A stretch of 22,991 bases of DNA from Candidatus Neomarinimicrobiota bacterium (GCA_018651745.1 JABIDL010000003.1:1-22991); one strand, 5' to 3'. Counted from the first letter of the stretch, positions 1 through 8,072 are shown. Made by a program: numbers and translations. Notes: generated from the letters alone by a model not told the origin.

Positions 1-1
1 A

Positions 2-352
2 TATTCTATTGATAAAAAATATCCCAATGCCGGTAGAGAATTGGGATGGTACTTTATGTTTCCCGGCAAATCATTAAATAAAGATCCTGTTTCTGGGATT
101 ATTAGGCGACATCATGTTCATGAATCCAATATTCAGCGTGCTGTTAAAAAGGCTGTACGCAATGCAGGGATTCATAAACAGGCAGGATGCCATTCGTTCC
201 GTCATTCTTTCGCCACCCATTTGTTAGAAAATGGTTATGATATTCGTTCTGTGCAAGAATTGCTGGGACATAAAGATGTGCGCACAACCATGATCTATAC
301 TCATGTGATGCAAAAAGGACCTCTGGCTGTAAAAAGCCCATTGGATCATTAA
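2..352 (+). CDS. intI: Integron-type tyrosine recombinase (IntI family), C-terminal part, cut by window edge
   Basis: The open frame enters from the left edge and ends at TAA 350-352, leaving about 116 C-terminal residues; the in-frame TTG at 41 is not a real start. Visible catalytic residues of tyrosine recombinases are the His-x-x-Arg box (His codon 191-193, Arg 200-202, in [14 protein letters not shown]), the later His (269-271, LLGHKDV) and the nucleophile Tyr (296-298, TMIYTHV). Upstream of the HxxR box is a stretch resembling the extra segment peculiar to integron integrases: YPNAGRE, then [15 protein letters not shown] and QRAVKKAV. This is much closer to IntI than to XerC/D or phage integrases. 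IntI normally recombines attC cassette ends with attI, which lies beside the 5' end of intI. Here that side is outside the window. The first catalytic Arg and the Lys are also outside. The reading frame shows no internal lesion. Confidence 0.88.
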   Translation, partial: YSIDKKYPNAGRELGWYFMFPGKSLNKDPVSGIIRRHHVHESNIQRAVKKAVRNAGIHKQAGCHSFRHSFATHLLENGYDIRSVQELLGHKDVRTTMIYTHVMQKGPLAVKSPLDH

Positions 353-476
353 AGTTGTTCCACGACCATCCTTAGTCATGGATTTGCATGCGCTGGGAAG
401 CTTGTGCCACATTAATGCCTAAAAAATGTTTATTTAAACCAATTTGAAAAAGTCCGTAATAATCTTATTTTAGAAT
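353..476. other. Intergenic gap between intI and the Crp/Fnr gene
   Basis: This 124-nt stretch follows the integrase stop. I see no attC-like site with paired simple-site cores and no GC-rich hairpin with a T-run that would mark a terminator. It holds a 12-bp palindrome, GTTTATTTAAAC (428-439), and a possible promoter close to the next gene (separate entry). The palindrome could be an operator for the following regulator, but nothing else in the sequence supports that. Confidence 0.5.
444..471 (+). promoter_or_regulatory. Candidate sigma70-type promoter for the Crp/Fnr gene
   Basis: TTGAAA (444-449) and TATTTT (466-471) are separated by 16 nt. Transcription would then begin about 6-7 nt after the -10 box, at or within a base or two of the ATG at 477, giving a leaderless or nearly leaderless message. 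No Shine-Dalgarno sequence precedes that ATG, which fits a leaderless start. The match is by eye in AT-rich DNA, so it is weak evidence. Confidence 0.3.
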
Positions 477-1157
477 ATGAGTAAAGTAGAATTTCTTCAA
501 TCGGTCCCCATATTTTCTGATCTCAGTGATGAAACGCTGAAAAAAATATCCGATAAGATGGTAACTCGGTCTTACACCAAAGGACAAATGATTCTTCTAG
601 AAGATGCTGCCGGTGAGACTTTTTTTGTCATGTCATCCGGTAGTGTAAAGGTTACACGTCTCAGCGGTGAAGGTAGGGAAGTTATTTTGGCAATTCTCGG
701 CGAAGGCGATTTTTTCGGCGAAATGTCTCTTTTAGATGGCGAAGGTCGTTCAGCCAATATCGTATCCATTAACGATTCCGAAGTTTTAACACTGACTCGG
801 GGAGATTTCCTAGATATTCTAGAGACATTCCCCAAGATAGCAATTAGCTTTTTAGAAGAACTTGCAAGACGTTTGAGAAAAAGTGATCAGCAAATTGAAA
901 GTTTGTCTCTTGCGGATGCAGACCAACGAATTGGAATGGTTTTGGTAAGGCTCGCAGAAGAACTTGGTACTATTAAACAGGGGAACGTCTCGATTAAAAA
1001 TTTTCCGTTTCAACAAGATATTGCCAACATGGCCGGGACATCTCGAGAAACAGTTTCACGTACTCTAAGAGTTTTGGAAGACAACGGATACATGTCTCGC
1101 AAGGCAAAAACGTTGATTATTTACAATTTTGATTTCTTCCAGAAAAATTTTTCCTAA
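477..1157 (+). CDS. Crp/Fnr-family transcriptional regulator
   Basis: This 226-residue protein has the usual family length and architecture. Residues about 10-125 form a cyclic-nucleotide-binding-type beta-roll, with GEGDFFGEMSLLDGEGRSA at 76-93. That segment resembles the phosphate-binding cassette of CRP, including the Glu and Arg-Ser that contact cyclic nucleotide. A dimerisation helix follows (about 122-145). The C-terminal winged helix-turn-helix includes TSRETVSRTLRVLE at 188-201. The protein has no cysteine at all, so it cannot hold an FNR-type Fe-S cluster; it may bind a nucleotide or another small ligand. The ATG at 477 places the first family residues (VEFLQSVPIFSDLS) in the normal position. 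It heads a run of tightly packed genes 26 nt upstream of meaB. Its regulon cannot be told from the sequence. Confidence 0.9.
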   Translation: MSKVEFLQSVPIFSDLSDETLKKISDKMVTRSYTKGQMILLEDAAGETFFVMSSGSVKVTRLSGEGREVILAILGEGDFFGEMSLLDGEGRSANIVSINDSEVLTLTRGDFLDILETFPKIAISFLEELARRLRKSDQQIESLSLADADQRIGMVLVRLAEELGTIKQGNVSIKNFPFQQDIANMAGTSRETVSRTLRVLEDNGYMSRKAKTLIIYNFDFFQKNFS

Positions 1158-1183
1158 CACATAACTTACATGTAACCATCCCC

Positions 1184-2116
1184 ATGGCGGACTCAATGCT
1201 GGATGGAATCCGGTCCAACAACCACAGGATTCTTTCTCGTGTCATTTCAAATATTGAAAATGACCTGTCGCTTCCCAAGGATTTTTTCCCGGCAATTCAT
1301 ACGCACGCAAGAAATGCGATACGGTTCGGAATTACAGGTCCTCCCGGTGCCGGAAAAAGTACCATTACCGATCAACTCATTCGTCGATATATTGAAGATG
1401 GAAAATCGGTCGGCGTTGTTGCAGTTGATCCGACAAGTCCATTTTCCGGCGGTGCGCTTTTGGGTGATCGGATTCGAATGAATACCTATTCTTGGGATGA
1501 CAATGTATTTATCCGTAGCATGGGCTCGCATGGCGATTTGGGTGGAATGGCACGCAAAGCGCAAGATGTTGGCGATGTGCTCGCCGCCAGCGGAAAAGAT
1601 ATTATTATTTTCGAAACGGTAGGAGTTGGGCAGGCAGAATATGATGTTGCTAAAGCTGTAGATATTACCTGCGTGGTTTTGGTCCCGGAATCCGGAGACG
1701 AAATTCAAATGATGAAAGCAGGGCTCATCGAAATTGCAGATCTTTTTATTATTAATAAATCAGATAGACAAGGTGCCAAACGATTGGCACATTTGCTTAA
1801 GGGAATGATGCACTCAACACGGAAAGACGGAATCGAACCTCCGGTGGTAAATACGCAGGCAAATGACGGAACAGGCATTGAAGATTTGTACACTACGATT
1901 TATGATTCCTTCTCAAAACTCGATTCTTCCGGCCGGTTAAATGAAAAACGACTTACGCGTTATCGCAATCGGGTGCGTGCCCTTGTCCATGAAGAATTGC
2001 TTAAAGGGTTTTGGACTTCATCTAAAATGAAAGAATTAGAGAAGCGAACCGCATCGCTAGAATCTATTGGAATGTCACCATTCGAAGCGTCAAAAGAACT
2101 ATTGCGTAATTCCTGA
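1184..2116 (+). CDS. meaB: MeaB/ArgK-family P-loop GTPase (methylmalonyl-CoA mutase-type chaperone)
   Basis: This 310-residue protein has the typical MeaB length. It carries Walker A GPPGAGKST (52-60), the ETVGVGQAE switch segment characteristic of the family, and the guanine-specificity motif NKSD. The segments VAVDPTSPFSGGALLGDRIRM and RSMGSHGDLGGMA are also family hallmarks. Family members load and protect adenosylcobalamin-dependent acyl-CoA mutases such as methylmalonyl-CoA mutase through GTP hydrolysis. No mutase gene is in this window, so the client is inferred. The ATG at 1184 has no clear Shine-Dalgarno sequence; a second in-frame ATG lies four codons downstream. The gene ends one base before the tatC start, which suggests translational coupling. 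Confidence 0.93.
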   Translation: MADSMLDGIRSNNHRILSRVISNIENDLSLPKDFFPAIHTHARNAIRFGITGPPGAGKSTITDQLIRRYIEDGKSVGVVAVDPTSPFSGGALLGDRIRMNTYSWDDNVFIRSMGSHGDLGGMARKAQDVGDVLAASGKDIIIFETVGVGQAEYDVAKAVDITCVVLVPESGDEIQMMKAGLIEIADLFIINKSDRQGAKRLAHLLKGMMHSTRKDGIEPPVVNTQANDGTGIEDLYTTIYDSFSKLDSSGRLNEKRLTRYRNRVRALVHEELLKGFWTSSKMKELEKRTASLESIGMSPFEASKELLRNS

Positions 2117-2117
2117 C

Positions 2118-2843
2118 ATGACTAGAAAACCCGAAAAGACAATGCATTTTCTCGATCATCTTGAAGAATTGAGGTGGCGAATTTTGAAATCTTTGATTGG
2201 AATCCTCATCGGCGCGACGGTTACTTTTTCTTTTATTGATCCTATTTTAGAATTGCTGATTCAGCCTATTAAATCTGTAGATGCGCCGTGGGAATTGCAG
2301 GTGCTAAAAGTTCAGGGAATGTTCCTGATTAAATGGACCGTTGCATTTATTGGAGGTGTGATCATTGGCCTTCCCATCATTACGTACCAGTTCTGGCAAT
2401 TTGTCGCGCCGGCGCTAAAAGGAAAGGAACGAAACATTGCATTTCCGCTCATTCTGTTCACGTACCTCGGATTTTTATCTGGAATTTATTTTGCCTTTAC
2501 TATTTTAATCCCTATTTCGCTCACATTTTTTGCATCCATGGGAGTAACGGATATTCAAAATCAGTTTTCCATCAATTATTATTTCAGTTTTATTACATGG
2601 CTCATGATTGGGTGCGGGTTGATGTTTGAACTTCCTGTCTTGGTATATTTTTTGGCGAAAATTAATTTTGCAACTCCTGCATTCATGCGTCATTATCGCA
2701 GACATGCAATCGTTTTAATTATGATTATTTCCGCATTTGTTACGCCGCCGGATCCGGTTAGCCTCTTCATGATGACTCTTCCATTGGTAATTTTATATGA
2801 AATTAGTATTGGCGTAGCTTGGTTTGTAACCAAGGGGAAATGA
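2118..2843 (+). CDS. tatC: Sec-independent (twin-arginine) protein translocase subunit TatC
   Basis: This 241-residue polytopic membrane protein has TatC length and about six hydrophobic segments. The N-terminal cytosolic motif HLEELRWR (14-21) is the conserved signal-peptide-binding region. The C-terminal stretch has FELPVLVYFLAK, RHAIVLIMIISAFVTPPDPVS and PLVILYEISI, all TatC signatures. TatC recognises twin-arginine signal peptides and exports folded proteins with TatA/TatB, neither of which is encoded in the window. I chose ATG 2118, one base after the meaB stop; an upstream in-frame start (2067) would add residues overlapping meaB with no family similarity. No Shine-Dalgarno sequence is present, so coupling to meaB is likely. 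Confidence 0.96.
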   Translation: MTRKPEKTMHFLDHLEELRWRILKSLIGILIGATVTFSFIDPILELLIQPIKSVDAPWELQVLKVQGMFLIKWTVAFIGGVIIGLPIITYQFWQFVAPALKGKERNIAFPLILFTYLGFLSGIYFAFTILIPISLTFFASMGVTDIQNQFSINYYFSFITWLMIGCGLMFELPVLVYFLAKINFATPAFMRHYRRHAIVLIMIISAFVTPPDPVSLFMMTLPLVILYEISIGVAWFVTKGK

Positions 2844-2877
2844 TTGGTAGCCCACTTCATATTTGGTAACTTAACCC

Positions 2878-3870
2878 GTGCGCAAAGACCTTAAAGAACT
2901 CAAACAAATCACCGCTCCAATTCTTGAAGATATTAAAGTATTCGAACAAGAATTTCGGGATGCACTTAAGTCCGAAGTCCGTTTAGTTAATACGATCGGG
3001 AAATATATTCTGCGCCATAAAGGGAAACACATTCGCCCGATTTTAACAATCCTTGCATCACGAGTATGTGGAGAAAAACCATCCCTAAATAGCTACCGCG
3101 CCGCTGTAATGATTGAGCTTTTGCATGTGGCAACTCTGGTGCATGACGATGTGGTTGACGACGCAGAAAAAAGAAGAGGGTTTCCATCAATTAATCGCGC
3201 TTGGAAAAATAAAGTGGCCGTCTTGATGGGTGATTTTCTTATGAGCAAGGCATTGATCAATATCGTAGGTATCAAAGATTTTGAAGCTCTGATGCTGATT
3301 TCGAGTACAGCTGAAAAAATGAGCGCGGGAGAAATTTTTCAAATTGAAAAAACGATAACTCGTACCATATCTGAAACGGATTATTACAATATGATTTTTC
3401 AGAAAACTGCTTCTCTAATTTCGGCAAGTTGTGAGTTGGGTGCCATTACTGTCACAGGCAAAGAAAAAGATCGCGAAGCCATGCGTACCTACGGAGCCAA
3501 GCTGGGAATGGCATTTCAAATTCGGGACGATCTTTTCGACCTTTTCGGAAAAGAAGAAGATATCGGGAAAAATGTGGGTGCTGATGTAAAACGAAATTTA
3601 ATGACGCTACCTGTAATTCATTCCTACAAAACGCTGTCAAAACCTGCCGCTAAAGAAGTAAAAAAATTGCTGAATGGGTCAAAAAAATCACGAAAAAATA
3701 TTGGACGCTTAAGAGATATTGTAGATGCAGCCGGCGGACAAGAATATGCACGAAATAAAATGGATGAATTTGGAAATCAAGCTTTGGATGCTATTGCTGA
3801 ATATCCGGATTCGCCCTACAAGCAATCCATGACAGAGCTAATTGCATTTAACAGCCAACGAATTAGGTAA
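2878..3870 (+). CDS. Long-chain all-trans polyprenyl diphosphate synthase (IspB/HepT type)
   Basis: This 330-residue protein belongs to the trans-isoprenyl diphosphate synthase family. The first Asp-rich motif is DDVVDD (90-95, followed by RRGFPSIN) and the second is DDLFD (217-221); both bind Mg-diphosphate. GKHIRP (50-54 region) is the substrate-binding site. The fifth residue before the first Asp motif is a small Ala (A85). In this family a bulky residue there stops growth at C15-C20, so a long chain (about C35-C50, quinone side chain) is likely; the exact length cannot be read. The start is GTG 2878 with no Shine-Dalgarno sequence. It is 34 nt from tatC and one base from the next gene. 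Confidence 0.92.
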   Translation: MRKDLKELKQITAPILEDIKVFEQEFRDALKSEVRLVNTIGKYILRHKGKHIRPILTILASRVCGEKPSLNSYRAAVMIELLHVATLVHDDVVDDAEKRRGFPSINRAWKNKVAVLMGDFLMSKALINIVGIKDFEALMLISSTAEKMSAGEIFQIEKTITRTISETDYYNMIFQKTASLISASCELGAITVTGKEKDREAMRTYGAKLGMAFQIRDDLFDLFGKEEDIGKNVGADVKRNLMTLPVIHSYKTLSKPAAKEVKKLLNGSKKSRKNIGRLRDIVDAAGGQEYARNKMDEFGNQALDAIAEYPDSPYKQSMTELIAFNSQRIR

Positions 3871-3871
3871 C

Positions 3872-4900
3872 ATGCAATCACCTAAGGCCATTTTGGTCAT
3901 CCGGTTTAGTTCTATCGGTGATATTGTACTGGCTACTTCACCACTCAAAAGTATCCGAACCGCCTTTCCCGATTCTCGAATTGATTTTTTAACATTAGAT
4001 CGCTTTCAGGATTTATTGCTGTTCCACCCGGCAATCGATCGGCTGGTTTGTTTACATGCCGATGCCGATATAAAAGAAATGACTCACTTTGCCAGAAACC
4101 TTCGAATTGGTGATTATGATTTAGTTGTGGATCTTCACAATTCCCTTAGATCAAAATGGATTCGATCTAAATTGCATGGTATTAAAACGGTTGTTCTTAA
4201 AAAACCGAGATGGAAACGATTTAAGTTGTTCAATTTTCATCTAAACCATTTCGAAGCCGGGTTTTCTCAACGTGCATTGTATCATGAGCCAATGAAGTCA
4301 TTTCTTCCTGATAATTTTGATATTCCCTTAACAGAATTGGCGGTGAAAAATGAAGAAAAATTGTTCGCTAAAGATTGGTTAAAGAACCAAAACATTACAG
4401 GACCGTTTTATACAATCATCCCATCTGCCGCATGGAAACAAAAAATGTGGAATCCAATTCGATATGCGGAAGTGGCAAAAATATTATCCGAAAAATTACA
4501 AATGCAAACCGTGATTCTAGGCGGAAAGTCTGACGATATTTGTGCGAAGATTTTTAAAGAAAATCCAGATTGTATTGATGCTCACGGAATGCTCACATTT
4601 CGAGAATCGCTGTCGGTACTTTCTTTGTCACAATTTGCCATTGGATCGGATACAGGATTTATGCATGCTGCGGAGGCCCTCGGAATTCCGGTAACCATGA
4701 TCATGGGGCCGACATCTATAGAAAGCGGAGGAGGTACACAACTTTCGACATCGAATCTTTTATCGGTACCGGATCTGAGATGCAGACCATGCTCACAAAA
4801 TGGGAAACGGTCATGTTATAGGAAAGAACAATTTTGCATGACGAATATTCCACCATCATCAGTTGTTGAAAGTGCGCTGAGAATCGCAAACATATCATGA
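3872..4900 (+). CDS. ADP-heptose:LPS heptosyltransferase-like glycosyltransferase (GT9)
   Basis: This 342-residue protein has GT9 features. The N-terminal KAILVIRFSSIGDIVLATSPL contains the conserved Asp (D17) of the heptosyltransferase SSxGD motif. The C-terminal half has GSDTGFMHAAEALGIPV and MGPTS, the ADP-sugar side of the GT-B cleft. A Cys cluster near the end (LRCRPC...SCYRKEQFC) is common in this family. It probably transfers heptose from ADP-heptose onto Kdo or core heptose of LPS at the cytoplasmic face. The WaaA-like gene that starts inside its stop codon supports this. Start ATG 3872 lies one base after the upstream stop; a start 10 codons earlier would only add overlap. Whether it acts as heptosyltransferase I, II or another cannot be told. 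Confidence 0.88.
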   Translation: MQSPKAILVIRFSSIGDIVLATSPLKSIRTAFPDSRIDFLTLDRFQDLLLFHPAIDRLVCLHADADIKEMTHFARNLRIGDYDLVVDLHNSLRSKWIRSKLHGIKTVVLKKPRWKRFKLFNFHLNHFEAGFSQRALYHEPMKSFLPDNFDIPLTELAVKNEEKLFAKDWLKNQNITGPFYTIIPSAAWKQKMWNPIRYAEVAKILSEKLQMQTVILGGKSDDICAKIFKENPDCIDAHGMLTFRESLSVLSLSQFAIGSDTGFMHAAEALGIPVTMIMGPTSIESGGGTQLSTSNLLSVPDLRCRPCSQNGKRSCYRKEQFCMTNIPPSSVVESALRIANIS

Positions 4901-6180
4901 TAATTTTCTGGAAATTATTATACAATATCATCTTTCTACCGCTGATGGTTTTTCTAACATTAATTGTTGCACTTTTTAATAAAAAATTACGGACCGGCAT
5001 CATGGGGAGACTGTCTTCGTTATCCATATTAAAAACTCACTTTAGCGATGAGAAAAACAAGGCGCCCGTGTATTGGTTCCACGCAGCGTCTCACGGAGAA
5101 TACGAACAAATTCGGCCCGTGATTAAAGGTCTCAAAGATGTTGAACCCACTGCAAGAATATTGGTGTCGTTTTTTTCTCCATCAGGTTTCAACCATGTGA
5201 AGGATGACAATATCGAATGTAAAGTGTACTTGCCATTTGATTTTCCTTGGACAATTACCAGAGCTTTGAAAATTGTAAATCCTAAAAAACTGATATTTGC
5301 TGCTTATGATATTTGGCCAAATCTCGTTTGGATGTCAAAATCTTTGAATATAAAAACAACACTATTTGCTGTCCGGTTTGTAAAAGGAACCAAAAAACTG
5401 TCGCCAATCCTTAGGAATTTCTATGCTTCGGTGTATCATTGTTTTACTGAAATTTTTACGGTCACAAAATCTGATCACGATAGATTGCTTCAATTGCTGA
5501 CCGGGCCGATCCGGCCGGACGTTCAGGCATTTGGAAATCCACGCTACGATCAGGTAAAATCCCACGCAGACGATTTTACAGCTCAACATACGGAATCTGT
5601 ATTGAGTCGAAAGAAATGTCTGATTGCCGGAAGCGTCCATCGCGAAGATGAAGAAATCATTCGTTCATCAATGATAAATCTACTCAATAAATTTCCTAAA
5701 CTTTCTCTCATTTGGGTTCCGCATGAGCCGGATGAAAAAACTGTATCCGATGCCGTTTCCTTTTTTAAAGGTGAGCAATTTGAAACATCGGTAATGAATC
5801 ATAATAAGGTAAATCAAATTGGATCAGAAAAGGTGATTGTTGTGGCAACGGTTGGTGTCCTTTCAAAGTTGTATTGGAATGGGCAAGTAGCCTACGTTGG
5901 TGGAGGTTTTTCTGCTGGGGTTCACAATGTTATGGAACCAGCAATTGCGAGACTTCCGGTATTTTTTGGACCAAATTATGCGGTGTCACATGCAGCAGAA
6001 GAACTCATTGAAGCAAAAGGTGGATTTACCATTTCAAGTGGAGATGAACTTCAAAAAGGCATTGAAACATTATTACAATCAGATGAATCCTTAATAAAAT
6101 CCAGCTATGAAGCAACAGGTGTAATTCACAGAAACCTCGGCTCTGCAACACGAGTAGTACGCGGAATTATTAAGAATTGA
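4897..6180 (+). CDS. waaA: 3-deoxy-D-manno-octulosonic acid (Kdo) transferase, WaaA/KdtA-like
   Basis: This 427-residue protein has an N-terminal hydrophobic anchor (about 5-26) followed by a GT30-type fold. FHAASHGE (61-68) carries the Glu (E68) that acts as general base in WaaA enzymes. AFGNPRYDQV, AGSVHREDEE and YVGGGFSAGVHNVMEPA match the acceptor and CMP-Kdo half of the family. It should add one or more Kdo residues to lipid A precursor. The usual ETELWPN segment reads AAYDIWPN (135-141), so the family Glu is Asp here, and the following N-A-R-L-S segment is also altered. This is a divergent member, but no catalytic motif is lost. ATGA overlaps the upstream GT9 stop by 4 nt. Confidence 0.87.
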   Translation: MIIFWKLLYNIIFLPLMVFLTLIVALFNKKLRTGIMGRLSSLSILKTHFSDEKNKAPVYWFHAASHGEYEQIRPVIKGLKDVEPTARILVSFFSPSGFNHVKDDNIECKVYLPFDFPWTITRALKIVNPKKLIFAAYDIWPNLVWMSKSLNIKTTLFAVRFVKGTKKLSPILRNFYASVYHCFTEIFTVTKSDHDRLLQLLTGPIRPDVQAFGNPRYDQVKSHADDFTAQHTESVLSRKKCLIAGSVHREDEEIIRSSMINLLNKFPKLSLIWVPHEPDEKTVSDAVSFFKGEQFETSVMNHNKVNQIGSEKVIVVATVGVLSKLYWNGQVAYVGGGFSAGVHNVMEPAIARLPVFFGPNYAVSHAAEELIEAKGGFTISSGDELQKGIETLLQSDESLIKSSYEATGVIHRNLGSATRVVRGIIKN

Positions 6181-6181
6181 T

Positions 6182-7495
6182 ATGCTATCATTTTCCATAC
6201 AATATCCTAAATTTTCATTTACAAATGATCTCGAGTTCCGACCTGGACTTCATGTAATTTATGGAGAGAGCGGTGTTGGAAAATCTTGGCTTATTCATTC
6301 GCTTGCAGGATCAAATCCAAACGGCATCCCGAATTATGAAATTCAAAAACAAGTAATTCCTAAAAACATTCAAATCGTTTTTCAAAATCCCGATAACCAA
6401 ATTGTGGCGGACAGCATTCATCAGGAATTGGCATTTGCATTTGAGTGCAATTCAGTAGATGTGAAATGGATTCAGGATAAAGTTAATTCATCAGCGGAGG
6501 ATCTTCCTCGGAAAATTTCTTTGGACCGGCATCCGGTTACATTGAGCGGGGGAGAAATGGAACAGCTGAATCTTGTGACAACCTTTGGCAGCAATCCCAA
6601 TTTAATTTTTATTGATGACGGCCTTTCATTTTTAACTCTGAAAACAAAACAGAAATGGGTTGAAAAAATTCGAGAAAAAATTCAATCTAAAAACTTCATT
6701 GTTATTTGGTTTACTAGTGATCCTTCCGATTTAGATTATGGCGATTCTATTTGGGAAATGACATCTGCATTTTTTAAAAAATATGAAAGCAAAATTCCCC
6801 TTTATCACAAAGGGAAAAACAAACCTGCTGGAGGAATGAGAATACAAATTCAGGATCTACATTTTTCATATGAAAATGGGTATGAATTGTATTCCGGATG
6901 GACATCAGAAATACAGAACTGCCGAAGCATCGGGTTGCGAGGTGAAAACGGATCCGGAAAAACTACAATTGCTCGTCTTTTGTCGAAGGGGTTAAAACCG
7001 GATTCCGGCGATGTGAAACTCACGATTAATCATAAAACACCTTCGATTGCTTTGGTGGACCAATTTCCTGAGCGAATGCTTGGTGTATCGTCATTAGAAT
7101 TCTTTCTTGATCAGCTGATTGCTCATGAAAAAATGGATGAGTATCACGTATCCACCTGTATCAATGTGTTACAAGAACACCACATTCCTTGGGATTCGAT
7201 AAAACATAAATATCCGATTGATTTACCCTGGAATATGATCAGGCTTGCGGTGGTTATTTTGCTTTCCAATTGTAATTACGAAGTGTTGATATTTGACGAA
7301 CCGACTTTTGGGCTTGGGACAGAGCAAACGCAAAAGATGATCAATTATTTTAATGAAATCATGTCGCGTAAACATCTTGTATTTATTTCACATAATACTA
7401 ATTTCCTCGCTTCTGTTTGCGATGGATATATAGATTTAACCAAAATTGAGCATAGCCTCGCTCACGATAAAGTACAATTTGATGACCATGAATAA
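6182..7495 (+). CDS. Tandem ABC ATPase (ECF/CbiO-like), one canonical and one degenerate ATP site
   Basis: Two ABC ATPase halves are fused in 437 residues. Half 1 has Walker A GESGVGKSW (28-36), Q-loop QNPDNQ (68-73) and signature LSGGE (121-125). Its Walker B ends IDDG (D145, D146), so Asp replaces the catalytic Glu, and Ser179 sits where the switch His should be. Half 2 has Walker A GENGSGKTT (254-262), Q294, Walker B LIFDEP (E373) and switch His H404. Its signature is DLPWN (347-351) instead of LSGGQ. In a head-to-tail pair, Walker A2/E373/H404 would meet the good LSGGE of half 1 and form one competent site; the other site would be degenerate. QNPDNQ resembles cobalt/ECF-type importers. 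No membrane or binding component is encoded in this window, so the substrate is unknown. It starts one base after waaA. Confidence 0.85.
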   Translation: MLSFSIQYPKFSFTNDLEFRPGLHVIYGESGVGKSWLIHSLAGSNPNGIPNYEIQKQVIPKNIQIVFQNPDNQIVADSIHQELAFAFECNSVDVKWIQDKVNSSAEDLPRKISLDRHPVTLSGGEMEQLNLVTTFGSNPNLIFIDDGLSFLTLKTKQKWVEKIREKIQSKNFIVIWFTSDPSDLDYGDSIWEMTSAFFKKYESKIPLYHKGKNKPAGGMRIQIQDLHFSYENGYELYSGWTSEIQNCRSIGLRGENGSGKTTIARLLSKGLKPDSGDVKLTINHKTPSIALVDQFPERMLGVSSLEFFLDQLIAHEKMDEYHVSTCINVLQEHHIPWDSIKHKYPIDLPWNMIRLAVVILLSNCNYEVLIFDEPTFGLGTEQTQKMINYFNEIMSRKHLVFISHNTNFLASVCDGYIDLTKIEHSLAHDKVQFDDHE

Positions 7496-7496
7496 T

Positions 7497-8072
7497 ATGA
7501 ATCCTGTGAAAATAAAACTAACCGATCCATCAAGAATTTTAACGATGGCAAATATGGTAAGTCTGATTCGGGCATTATTGGTAATCCCCATTATTTATAC
7601 ACTCCGTAATCCTGATTGGGCTACTTATACTTTTATCTTGATTGTGATTGGAGTTCTTTCGGATGCGTTAGATGGATACTTGGCCCGCCGAGCACATGAA
7701 GTAACTCATTTCGGAAAATGGCTGGATCCCATCGCAGATTTTGTAGTCATATTTTCAATTGCGTCGTATTTGGTACTGATTGGAAGATTTCCTCTTTGGT
7801 TTTATTGGTTTTTTCTCATTCGCTATGTAGCCATTGCCATCCCGGCCATTTATTTGCTCAATCAATCTCATTTCATCCTACAATCAAATTGGTATGGAAA
7901 ATGGGGAGCCGGCATTTCATCGCTAGCCATAATTTTGCACGTATTCCCATTAAAACATGTGGACTGGCTTCCCGAAGCGACCTTGTGGGCTGCAGCTATT
8001 TTACTTTCTGTGAGCTGGGTGATGTATTTCAATACCTTTATCAAAGAATATAGACGGCAGTCAAACATATGA
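7497..8072 (+). CDS. pgsA: CDP-alcohol phosphatidyltransferase, probably phosphatidylglycerophosphate synthase
   Basis: The 191-residue membrane protein has the full CDP-alcohol phosphotransferase signature D-x2-DG-x2-AR-x8-G-x3-D-x3-D at residues 56-81 (D56, D59, G60, A63, R64, G73, D77, D81). These residues bind CDP-diacylglycerol and metal. The N-terminus (MANMVSLIRALLVIPII) matches the PgsA start, which suggests glycerol-3-phosphate as acceptor, the step towards phosphatidylglycerol and cardiolipin. Other acceptors remain possible. ATGs at 7482 and 7488 also lie in frame. I chose 7497 because it follows the ABC stop by one base, a spacing seen at four other junctions here. Its stop overlaps the ftsY start by 4 nt. 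Confidence 0.85.
   Translation: MNPVKIKLTDPSRILTMANMVSLIRALLVIPIIYTLRNPDWATYTFILIVIGVLSDALDGYLARRAHEVTHFGKWLDPIADFVVIFSIASYLVLIGRFPLWFYWFFLIRYVAIAIPAIYLLNQSHFILQSNWYGKWGAGISSLAIILHVFPLKHVDWLPEATLWAAAILLSVSWVMYFNTFIKEYRRQSNI

Noticed and set aside
353-476. Possible attC or attI site after the integrase
   Set aside because: No paired core sites or imperfect palindrome of attC type were found, and attI is expected at the opposite (5') end of intI.
1247-1708. 153-codon antisense open frame inside meaB
   Set aside because: It lies wholly within a well-supported gene on the other strand and has no recognisable motif; it is a shadow of meaB codon composition.
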